A stretch of DNA of 64,000 nucleotides from Paramacrobiotus metropolitanus (lineage: Eukaryota; Tardigrada; Eutardigrada; Parachela; Macrobiotidae), in NCBI RefSeq assembly GCF_019649055.1, contig NW_026570235.1, positions 1,240,001-1,304,000 on the forward strand, read 5' to 3'. This document shows positions 1 to 18,500 of the stretch, in pieces. Both the position numbers and the translations under genes were made by a program. Under the pieces are notes generated by a model. That model searched no databases. It was not told where the DNA came from and saw nothing but the letters and a program-made list of their open reading frames with translations. How positions within the stretch are numbered: position 1 is the first letter of the stretch; each line of letters opens with the position of its first letter.

Positions 1-190
1 ACTGAATTGTATTTTCTGTGCATTTTGTTTGTATTAATTGTAATTTGTAATTGTACGATTTTTTTAATTTATGCAAAGTGGGCTTTAATTATTTGGTGGT
101 ACCGGTGCGGAAAAGGGACGGAAGGGATAATTTTATTGGCCCTTTCGTTACTTCAAATCTGAATATTGTTTCCGCTTCTTCGGTGTGTAG

Positions 191-7755
<7,565 letters not shown>

Positions 7756-8056
7756 TACATTTAAATGTAGATTTAACCTTTTTTTATAATTTTTGTATGA
7801 TGTATTTTAGTGCGCCCTAATGTTGTATTGTGATACGTCAAAAGTTTTATGGTGTACAACGGTTCCTGCCATTTTTTTTTACCACTTTTGGAACAAATTC
7901 TTATAAACTCTTTCCAGAATGCGGATGACAATTATTACTGTACAGATATTTTACAGTTAATTTTACAGGCATACAGATAATTTTCCTTACACACTGCAAC
8001 GAGATCACATGCAAACAAAGATCTGGACGGAATGCAGATTTTTCAAACTAACTGGA
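7756..8056. other. Short intergenic gap
   Basis: AT-rich sequence between the GCN2 stop and the end of the convergent glutamine synthetase-like gene. I searched it for the missing glutamine synthetase C-terminus (about 100 residues including the conserved arginines) and found no trace on the minus strand. Confidence 0.5.
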
Positions 8057-9449
8057 TTAGTGAAAAGAAACTTTTTTCAGCTTTTCAACGGCCTCATTGA
8101 TGGCCTGTTGGCCAATCCCGGGAGTTCGCATAGCTTTGGTGCTAAATCTGACAGTTATACTGGCATCAGTGCCACTCCAGTCTCCCGGTACCGATTTCGG
8201 GTCGAAGGACACTACAACTCCGAAATCTTCCGCCACACGGAGTAAGATGTATCGAGCCATCCACAATTCGTCTGCCTATTGGGGGTAATTCCTTTGACAT
8301 TGTTTTATTAAAATGCAATACCAGAACGTGAGAACGAGCGTTTAGACGCAGTTTTAACGCATGATGCACACAGAAACTTACAACCGAAATGCCGTCACAA
8401 GGTCCAATCTGGAATTCCCACTGTCCCGGTTTTACACCGGCCTTGAACCCGGCAAACTGATCCCAGCATGCAGGCAAGCATGACAATGAGCTATCGCGAT
8501 GTCTGCTCCCATCGCGCAGTCATATCCTATGAATATCAGAAAATGATTATTTCGTTCAGTAGTATCCTTCGTAATGCACCTGAGTAAACCACCTTATCTC
8601 CAAAGCAGATGATAAATACAGATATATAACAATATAAGTATATTCATTTTGGTTTCTTGCAACACCTTGTGACTTCGGAGATCCACTTTGCGCTCGAATG
8701 GTCGACCGTCAACGTCCAACAACGAGTATTTTTGCTCGATTCCAAACCGTGGCTCAAAATACTTTGCTTGATTCATCACATCGGCAATTCGGCATGATCG
8801 GCGCTTATTGCTCTCTATAAAGAATTTATTAAAAAAATTTTCAAGTTTTAATTTGCAAGCTATTATCATTCTTTCGCACTACGGTATAGGCTTCTTCGTA
8901 ATTGTTAACCTGTCGGCATCTTGTCGCTTGTAAGCGTTTCGCACAGTACGAGCTTGTTTTTACTGCCGTTAAATGGATCCGCATACAATGCTACAGGTTG
9001 TAGATAAATTTCGCTGCTGCTTCCTTCGGCCTGGTAAGTTTTTGAACCATCGTAGCTCCAGATGGGAAGATCTAAACGTAAGATTACAATACGTAAAGTC
9101 ACCCCAAAAATGTTCTGAAACATCTCATCAGCCTGAGCACTTTCTACGCTTATCTGACCAATTATTCTGCTCTACGCTTGCAAGTTGCAACATAGCACTC
9201 TTCACTATTTCAGCTTCCGTTTGCTTGTTAGCTTATTATCAAAGTATCAACTCACCTTCCGGGCTTTTCGGCTCTGAATCCAGTGTCTTGGATTTACAGC
9301 GAAGATCTCCATGACCGTCAGTCCATACGTAACATGCAATAATTTTGTCTCCTTGTGGCAAATCCGATAATAGCTCAAAACGCTCTGATAATTCTTGTTA
9401 GTTTTGTTCAGTAACACGCGGGAAGACGCAGAAGGTGAAACAGATACGC
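8057..9449 (-). pseudogene. Glutamine synthetase, decayed copy with introns
   Basis: Five exon-like blocks match eukaryotic glutamine synthetase in order: 9449-9256 (LPQGDKIIACYVWTDGHG), 9071-8910 (LPIWSYDGSKTYQAEGSSSE), 8814 to about 8666 (RFGIEQKYSLLDVDGRPF), 8526-8382 (QWEFQIGPCDGI) and 8275-8057 ([19 protein letters not shown]). Splice sites between blocks are good, so this is not a retrocopy. The reading frame changes inside three blocks: before LPQGD, after DGRPF, and between AHCHACLHAGIS and FAGFKAG. The metal-binding EQE motif reads EQK. The NGAGCHTN active-site loop is replaced by [10 protein letters not shown]. The protein stops right after EKLKKVSFH, losing about 100 residues. No start methionine is visible in frame. 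Neighbouring genes keep their frames, which argues against poor sequence as the cause. A dead paralogue is the best reading; a functional copy presumably lies elsewhere. Confidence 0.85.
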
Positions 9450-10018
9450 CTAAAAGAAAAATTTTTAAATTTCAATTTTAAAAATTAACCAAAATCCACA
9501 GTTCCACAAAATATGATGCGCGGTATATTTTGTGAAAGTGGATTTTTGGGTCGGGAGTGGATCTGGTGCTGTGATGACAACATGCTGTCATTACAGCAAA
9601 ACCTTACACGATCAAGTAATGGTTTCGGTGTTTGAAATTGGCAGTTTAGGCTTTTCGCGTACATGATTATAATCTAAAACAATTTTCGGATTCTCAAAAA
9701 TTTTCGGATTCTCGCGTAAATCTTTTCGTATACGATTCGTAACAAAATAACGAAAATCAAAAGAACGAAATAACAAAATAAAGAATAAAAATAACGAAAT
9801 TACAAGTCGGCTACTTGTCGTTTTCGCGAAAATTCACTTAAATTCGTATGCGTTACGAAAACGAATACGAAAATATTTTCCTTCGGCAAAACTATCAAAA
9901 ATAAAGAATGGAAAATCTCATTTACAAATTACAAAAAACCTGTGTATTGTGCAGTTGATATGATTACTGCCCATAATGCAGCTCATTTACAGACTGTACG
10001 AGTACTGGTATGCTTATG
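9450..10018. repeat. A-rich, low-complexity intergenic sequence
   Basis: No gene seen. A 14-nt unit (ATTTTCGGATTCTC) occurs twice near 9682 and 9699. Positions 9720-9880 are a degenerate run of AACGAAA/TAACGAAA-like words with CGTATACG and CGAATACG palindromic words. Confidence 0.5.
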
Positions 10019-10557
10019 CTATTGCTTACTGTCTTTCCCCTTAGACTTCTCGTAAGCGCTCGCCGTCCCGACCACGACGAAGCTGCCCATAAATCCTGCC
10101 ACTCCAGCCCGGAATCCAGCTGCACCCAGTTGTCGAAAATTCTGTCGGCGAAGTGAAAACCCATACAACGCAGCTCCAACCATCCCCGAACAGGCTCCCG
10201 CGGGAATGCTCAGCAGACCAATGTCCATTGTACGATGCTGCTTGTCGGGAGGATACAAACAGCAGCAGTACAGCAGTGCCCCACAAACGCCACCTCCCGC
10301 AATTCCTGCCAATTCCGCAATACCGGAAAACGAGTATTCCAGCCGGACAGAAGACGCCGTAGTGCTAAATACCCAAAAAACGACTGGTGTCATTCAGGCT
10401 ACACAGTACACACACTGCACAGCATGTTGCAGTTGCAGCATATATCCCGCCACTCTGGAATAAGGTCTACATACCTGAAGAACTTCTTGACTTTGAAGCT
10501 ACGAGATAAGGATGCGGAAACCTTATTTGGTACGAATCTAATAAATGGAAGAGACAT
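10019..10557 (-). CDS. Small Gly-rich membrane protein with mitochondrial-like presequence
   Basis: Two exons join in phase: 10557-10475 (start MSLPFIRFVPNKVSASLSRS, donor CAG|GTATG) and 10364-10019 (acceptor TATTTAG|C). The product is about 142 residues. Its first 27 residues are rich in Arg, Lys, Ser and hydrophobics with no acidic residue, as in mitochondrial targeting sequences. Two or three glycine- and alanine-rich hydrophobic stretches follow (roughly residues 40-60, 75-95 and 108-125), with a CCC cluster after the first, then a lysine-rich hydrophilic end (YEKSKGKDSKQ). This suggests a small inner-membrane protein, but I do not recognise the family. Within the open frame of exon 2 alone a later ATG is available, so a shorter form is possible. 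The in-phase junction supports the two-exon model. Confidence 0.6.
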
Positions 10558-11560
10558 GTTCGTTTGATTATAAAGAGAATTTTTGAACAATTAATGTTGC
10601 AAATGTGTAGAAGTGTGATCCAGATTGTAAAATCGTCAAATCTGTCATTCGAAGAACAGGACATATTCCTGGTGCGCCTAATAGCCATAGACCGCCTATG
10701 CATACGCCTCGTACCGCGTTATTTTTGCAATTTCCAAAGTGATTAATATTATTATAATATTAATCGCTTTGCAATTTCTGAGCGAAAAATTCTGAATGTT
10801 CATTTACGCTGTGTCTTGCAACTATTCAAGTAATATTATCTTTAACTCAAATCTGCCTCTGTAATAGATTATCAAACTTATAGTCGCAGGCCGCACCGCA
10901 CGAATGACCTATAATTATATTGTTAGCTTTATTTACAACTAAATTTACTAAATCAACTACTTCTACTGATGTTTGTATGTAATGATTAAAAATTAAGCAT
11001 GAGTACATGTTTTAATTTTAACCGCGCACTTTTTTTAAGCCGTTAAACTAATAAAGTAGTATTCCGAAGTGAAAAAACTAATAAAGTGAAAACTAGTAAA
11101 GTACGAATTTTCATAGTATTCCACAGGACGGCAAATGATAACTAAAGACTGAACGTTGTGTTACAATTTCCTGTTAACTGAGTGATTATTTCGTTTATAC
11201 GAGTATAATTATGCGAGTAATTATACTATGTAGTAGTAATGTACTTTGTATTTAATTGTAGCGGCGCATAGCATTCACTTATGACACAATGCACAGTTTA
11301 ATGATTGAATTACCGGAAGTGGAAGCGCTACATGATCTGCTTCTCTCCTTGTATCGTTAATAGCGTACGTAGTGACTAACTGCTGCGTAATCACCAACCA
11401 CGTCAACAAAACTTTATAACAAAATTGTAGGCAGTTTTCTGTTGCACAAATATAAAAACTAGAAAGTAAATAAATTAAGAAGCTCAATATAAACGAGATC
11501 GTAGTTTAACGCCATTTTGGAATGTCGTCCAGCGGCCAGCAACAATTCGAAAACACCGGG
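10558..11560. other. Intergenic region, no gene seen
   Basis: AT-rich sequence with short open frames only. It holds the promoter side of the small membrane-protein gene and the 3' flank of the neuropeptide gene. Confidence 0.4.
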
Positions 11561-13539
11561 CTACGTGTTCTGACGTCTTCCTCCGAAGCAGGACACCGAA
11601 TTGAAATAGCACAGGATGGACCGGCTGCGGACATCGCGTGGTGGAGTGCGTTTAATCGGCGGCAAGATGCTGTAATTGTCGGGATACGTCGCGGGACTCG
11701 GCACGCCGGCCTTGACAGCACTAGCGTCGTCCGCCGCTAATGACGCCATTAGTTTCATTTCTGCCATCTCCGGACCGGAATAGGCGGTGCGCCGGTCATA
11801 GACGGGGAAGAATGGGGCCTGTGCGACATACACAAGACATTAATGAATGAATGGCGCTTGTGGCGGAAGTGAACCAAGGTATGTTGCACGAGCTACCGGT
11901 ATTCCGATTAGGAAATGTCTCTAAATATAATTAGCGCCTGTTGTGTAATTATAGCTACCTATCCAGCGTATCGCTTATTGATGAGCACGCCTATTTCCCA
12001 AAATTGTTGATAAAGGATAATCGTTCAAACTAAACAAAAACGTGATGTTCAAAATTATGGAATACAACAAATATGCGCAACTCATTGATATTGTATTGGT
12101 TGTCGTTTAAGTATGTTATCCGCCAAATCGATATTATTTCGCCGGTTTTGACAACGTTTTAGGTGCGCCGCAGCAAAACTGATGGTGAGAAGAACGTTCT
12201 ATGACGTAGATGGCGGTCTTATCTATTCTTATAACAGTTTTAAGATTTAATTCCTTTTAAAGCGCAGAACAAAACTTTTTTGCATCTGTCTAAAATTAAG
12301 CACAACTAATTGCAGTGGGTATCCGTATTCAGAATATGGGGTATTTTGTATGGTATTATGATTACCAAATTTAGTGTTTCGGTTATGCGTAAGCGAACGT
12401 GGCTACCTTGTGATTTACGAAGAATTATTAGTTCGTAAATTTCCGTTTCATGAAGGAAGTACACTTAAACGTAACTAAGGCTAGGTTAATCCCTAAAGTT
12501 AATTATCACCCGATAGGTCAATTCGCAGTGCAAAGCGAATCTGATCTTTCTACGAAGCGATTACTGTACAATGTGTCCATGTTTCGCATAAACGGTAAAC
12601 TGCATTGTGTTCACAGAACTGTATTGTGTCAGCACTGTTTCCGTTCCACTCAAACCTATCCACATCCGCAAGGCGTCCAGCTGCGCCATTTGTGCTAAAT
12701 TGTTGGAGCAATAGCAAAATAAAAAAAAGCTAGGAGGTTCTAATTATGATATGGGCGGATGATTTTGCGGATCGATGTGAATCCGTGTTGGTTTCTGGGT
12801 ACATTTTGTTTTCCGGCTGATCCCTGCTGCATTTAGATTTAATCATAAAAATCTATTTCAGTCTTTTGGTGATGGATGTTACAGACAGTCTATAGCTTAA
12901 CGATCCCCGTTTCGCCTACGGCCAAGATCAACTTCAAATTTTACGGTCTTTAGAAATGGAATCAAAACTGGATAACCTGTAGGACAAGTTAGGTTAACAA
13001 CAAGGCTTTTTGTATCGTGGTAGTTTGGTTTGCGTAATGCTTATGCTGTACGATATGCAAGATGAATTTTTCGCGGCGTTTAAGATACAGTAAATCTTCG
13101 CAAAATTTCAACGGTTTTTTTTAAATTTCCAATCAGACGTAATACTTTTATCTTGATATTAATGTATTAATTCTTGTATCTAATTAAATTAAGATTAAGT
13201 TTCGAGTCTTCAAAACTTACACGTGTTACGCGTACGTAGTACGTAATTAACTCGCAAAGTAAAATAACAACGCAACCATTACAACCTCACTGATTTGACT
13301 AAACATCAGTCCTTTGGCGCCCACGTATATTTATGCTTATCAGTCGTATATATTACAAAAACGCTTTGCTTAAAATTAGTTTTTAAAATGGCGTAAACTA
13401 TGTGCTTAGTGCTTACCACATTTTCGCTCTGGTCGAAAAGGTCAGCGTCATCCAGTGCCGGCACCGGCACGGCAAAACACTGCATAACAACCATGAGGAT
13501 GGCGGACGCCAGGATAGCAATCAAACTGCTTTTGTCCAT
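11561..13539 (-). CDS. AstC: Allatostatin-C-like neuropeptide precursor (two exons)
   Basis: Exon 1 (13539-13417) encodes a 41-residue start with a clear signal peptide, MDKSSLIAILASAILMVVMQ, then CFAVPVPA, and ends at a strong donor GTG|GTAAGC. Exon 2 (11818-11561, acceptor CGCACAG|GCC) joins in phase 0 to give a 126-residue precursor, a usual size for this family. Near the end lies KR (97-98), then TPPRDVRSRSILCYFNSVSC, then F, GG and RR (122-123), then QNT. Allatostatin C peptides carry a CYFNxxSCF ring with two cysteines six residues apart, which is seen here (C111, C118). Cleavage after KR and before RR would free a 23-residue peptide, whose terminal glycine could be amidated. The GG before RR is unusual, since many family members end at the phenylalanine. 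Processing and function are inferred. An allatostatin-C-type receptor lies at 55986-59465. Confidence 0.8.
11819..13416 (-). other. Intron of the neuropeptide precursor
   Basis: About 1.6 kb between the signal-peptide exon and the peptide exon. Only short, unsupported open frames are visible. A further small in-phase coding exon cannot be excluded by eye. Confidence 0.5.
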
Positions 13540-15580
13540 AATTCAAATTGCGTATAAACCACACTTTCCTAATCGAAACTGAATGCTGCACAGAAATGGC
13601 GTGGGGAGACAACTGGTCGACAGCGGAAGTAACCACGTAATGTCCGCCAAAAATTACCTCTAATGTCAAAATGGCAACCCGAAGGCTTTAATATCACGGC
13701 ACAGCTGTGTAATGCGGAAAAGCGTACAAGAGCAATTATTGACGAAAGCGCGGAAATAACGTTACAAGCAAACAAATACTAATCATCTCCTTTGGATTCC
13801 ACTAACAAATAAGGACGGGGTGTTGTAACACAACAAGGAAGATCGGCCACTTATATACACACATTCACCGTGTCCATACCGGCAATTTCATTGACGCGCT
13901 GTGTATCACCGCGTCATCATTTTCCACTCGGCACAGGATTTGCCGGGTGTCACACCTCCTCGGCAACAGGTAATGTACGTACTTGCGCCCGCCGGAGATT
14001 ATTACACTGGGAATAACAATTTAACGCGGGAACAGTAGCTGTACCGGACACTACGTGCTAACTATAGTAACCCACTTCTTTTAGCACCCGGCGCTCCGCG
14101 TATAATCATTTCTGCTGAGCCAACGCTGATGACACACTTGTCATCCTGTTGCACGATGCTGCTGGGAGTTAAAGAAAGCCGGGTGTAAATGGGTTTTTAA
14201 TTATTGCTTCTAGTAAGCCGAAAACAGGGATGAGTGCTAATTACGTTCGTAGGCAGTGGATTTTAATTTCCTTGAGGTTGCTGTGTTAAGCAGCTTTTGG
14301 GCGGGGAATGTGTCGGGGTCAGATTTTGGGAAATGACTGTAACATGCGGTAGGGAATAGCTTTTCAGTACAATGAACAAAATTATTTTGTCCGCGTGTTA
14401 CGCGCAGCGGGACATGTATATAAACACCAGGGAGCGGAAGTGACTTACTCGTTACGACACCGGCTGTTCGATGTTGCTAATTGGACAGAGAGACACCAGC
14501 GTCATTTAGAAGACAACAAAGTTACCAGACAGTATCCCAGTTCGGCAAAACGTGCAAAAACATTGTCAATCAAAATAGCGAACAGGATGGCAGTTACCGG
14601 AGATTAACTTTTCACCTGTGCAACTTTGACCTTTTATAGTGATGCGCATGTTTGTAAATTGCGCTAAGCCTGGACATTTTTCCCTTGTAACATATTTATT
14701 TGGGAAACGGCTATCAGTCCTTAAATTCCAGTTGATAGCTCATACATAACAGATACGGAAAACCTGGGCTTTGAACTAGCATTGGTCAGCCATATCAGGT
14801 GATATTCTGTAGCTGTCGTTAAAGCAAACGTTACCGTACAATTATACAAATATGTATATGGCAGCGTTGGGAAACGAGGGCAGATAGAATTGTTTTTTTA
14901 ATTGATTGTTTTTTGATTGTTTTTCAATTTCCGAATTTTAAATTATGAAATAAAGTAATCAGGTTTGCCTTGTAGTTAATCGGGTGCTATTGCCTTTTGA
15001 ACTGAGTCCCAGATGCTCTGTAAAGAATAAAGCAAAACATGAAATACTTGAAATTCAGAACACGCTCAGAAATTTCGTAAAAAAGTGTAATTTCATCCTA
15101 ACTTGTTATCGTTTAATTATGCGTAATTATTATCCGAGATTGCGCAAAACACAGGAGCAATCAAACTTTGCAACGGTGATTGCTTTCTGATTCTCAAGTA
15201 GGCATTAACTTTGTGCATTACATGGTTGCTCCACAGCAGAGTAAATGTACAACTGTAGGAAGAATAATTGACATAAAGCGCATACTCGTAAAAAAAAAAT
15301 TTTTGGCACAACTTTAAAACACTTTTAAACTGACGACCAAGCCTGCAACAGAAACCGAACGTTTTTGCAAATTTAATGGGAAAACTTTGTCATACAATTT
15401 TACACACGTGTTATTCACTCCCGGATGACATGTCGCAATGACACAACTACAGAGCTGCTTAGAAAGCGAACATCACGTTTCATTTTAACGTGTATCCGTA
15501 AATCGTCATGCTGAAAATGAATAAAAATTGCTGATCAGCTGCTGAAATTAACAGTCGCGCCAGCCCTGTTGCATACATGA
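13540..15580. other. Intergenic region, no gene seen
   Basis: Promoter side of the neuropeptide gene and 3' flank of the acetylcholine receptor gene. The short open frames here show no family features. Confidence 0.4.
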
Positions 15581-18500
15581 TTACACTTGAAAATGCGGTG
15601 CCGACATGAGAACACCACCCGTAAAGCCAATCGTAAACATTACGATGATCCATAAAAAAAGCCGGTCGAGGACCATGGCGGCAAACTTCCTGCAACAGCC
15701 GCAAACATGTTTACCACGTGTCACACACAATTGCAAGTAACAGAAACTGCGATAAACGCGGGAAGTGAATAAAGTAATTATGTGCTAATCTAAAAAATAC
15801 TGTACCAGTCATTTGTCGTAATCATGTCCGTATCTTCTGCTCGCATCCGATCCGCCACATATCGCACTTCGGTTAAAATATCTTCCACATTTTCCACACG
15901 GCCTGACTGCTGCAATTGTATCCGCTGGAATTAGTACTCGCACATTTTCATTAAGTTTTCGCGTACAAGACTACGCGTGTAATTGTACTTTGTGTTCTGT
16001 CTTCATACATAGAAGTATTGTAGAAGTTTATCAGAGTGTAAGCAACTTTTATCCATCAATACCATACTTCGTATAGCAAAAAAACACGAAGAAAGGAAAG
16101 GAACCGACAGAAACTAAAGAAACAAAAAATGTTTAAAATTACTAGCTCCTGGAGCACTGGGAGGATACCATGTGTTGACCGACAAATTTATTTGCATCAG
16201 CAAACCTTGACCCACTGTAATTCTTTAACATATAAGCCAGTAATTTATATGATTGTAAGGAATCAAACCTGGCCATGGAACAACTGTGGTACGTACATAT
16301 ACCTGGGTGCACATTTTACTTAACTTTTGACTGGTATTCAGACGAATTTTACCTGTTATTCACCACAGTGTCACATTTTATAATTTTAATGCTGTCGAAA
16401 ACAGTTTGTTTTATTTTACTGTGAGGACTTGTGTGAATATGTACACAGAGGGAAAAAGACGGTATGATACTTTTACGTATAAGAAAACTTTTTAACAAAT
16501 GGTTATAAAATGAATGCTGTTGGCGGTAAATATAAGACCTTTATGATTATCGGACAAATCTTTATATGACTGCACATGTACAGAGTATACGGCACAAGAT
16601 GATTCTCATGCCGCTTTTCTGCCATGAGTAGAGGTACTCAAAAAGTGATTTTGCATGCACTGAGACTCATAGCATGCAAAATTAGTTTAAACTAAGATTT
16701 TATGCGCCTGACTAAACGAATCACAAGAAAAGCGAAGAAAATGCAGGTAGCAATTAACTGCAATACCGATAGCTTTCGAAACAATGGGCCCATGGGGGAT
16801 CTTCAGCTTTCGTCATTGTTAAAGAGCTGGGCAAACGACTGCATGAAACAACACACTGGCGAAACCCGTTCCCATGAATTTTTACGTCTGAGATTATCAC
16901 TGAAGATCCGACAACGGGGGAACGCAGCATCGGTTTTGGGAACAATGGAAGGAGCAGAAAAGTTTAATGACGTTTCAATGTTTCAAAAATTATGATGTTA
17001 TAGATAATACGTTTTACCACAGGTGAATAAAAAGAAAACTGCAATAATTATTAAAAAAAACAGTTGAGAGAAAAGTTAACATCGGCCTTTGCATGGCATA
17101 TAATTAACTCTTAGTCGCCGTCGCACCGAGTTAACAAAGTGGACACGATTTTATACAGCTTAATGTTCGCTATTATCAAATTTATCCTTTAATTATGCTG
17201 TAGTAGCGGATGCGTTCATGTACTGTTTAATTTAATAAGCCAATAGAAGGTTTAACATTAGTAACCTGAGGTCTGGATCGGCGACGTACGACGTACTGAT
17301 GATCCGGAGAAGAAAAAGTGTTGTGATTTAGCAACTGCAAGGATTTTGGCCGGTCATCGAGCTCCAGTACATTCGCGAGCAGACTGCACGAGCGCGACTC
17401 TAGATCTAAGGCATTTAGGGAACGACCGTGATTTTTGTCTGAGTTGACGTTGTTAGCATTGACGGTTTTAAAGCAGGAACGGCAGATTTTAGGTTTTGGA
17501 GGGCACATATTTGGCATGGGTCCAGGACGCTTCAAGCCTAAGATAAAAGGCAGCCAAACCAGCAGTATCTTGCGAACCTGCAAAATCGACAGATTAACAC
17601 AACTCATCAGTATTTCATTACAAGAGAAGAGATTAAACTGTAACTATTTAATTAATACTTAATCTTATAATGCTAAATGTGAGATCGAAGATAATTCAAA
17701 ACATTAAAATTTATCAGCGACCGGCAACGTTGTTCGAATACCACAAGTCACGCGGCATCCATGTTAAGTAAACCGTATACTTTTTATAAACTTTCATGTC
17801 CCCAATTTTTGTTGCTTTTTATTATGCCCTCTAATAGAAAAATAAACACGTGCGGCAATAATAGTTTTACAAGAAATATGGCGGGCTTTTGAAGGCACCC
17901 GCATCCGTACACGAGACAGCTGATAACAAAGGAAATGGCGGAAACACGGAGCGCCCCGGCATACACTCAAAGGTCACACAAAAAATGTTTTCCCCAATTA
18001 AAAAATAAAAACTTACCCAAGGATGCATAACGTGCGTTTGGGGAGTACGAAAGTGCACATTTAAGACAATCACCGTAAGTACCACCTGAAAAGTAATCCA
18101 TGTGATCAGGAAAAAATCACGGGTTTTTGTATCGTTCTGCTTACGGAAAGCCCGGTCATCATCATAATGAGTGAGAAGTAAGTGCCTATATTAAAAACAT
18201 CAAATGACAAGATGAATTTCCATTAATGGCACTCTGATCTGCCGTATTTTAAATATCGAAAACAAATTTCTTTTGTGCAAGCGTCAATCCATCATACAGA
18301 CCTAAAAGCGGTACGGCATCCGAAGTAGCCGGCATACTCTCAGCAACCATCAAAAGGAACACAGTAAGAGAGAGCAAAATTGTCACACCTGTCAAAAGTA
18401 ATGCATTTAACAGACCAGCAATAATGATCCAAAAGTGACCGATACGAGTATTTGTATTGTATTAATAACTGCATAATTAAAAATCAGTACTAATCAGTAG

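Noticed and set aside
10153-10567. Plus-strand overlapping frames of 69-110 codons
   Set aside because: Shadows of the minus-strand two-exon small membrane protein.
11522-11740. Plus-strand 72-codon frame
   Set aside because: Antisense to the neuropeptide exon; no features of its own.
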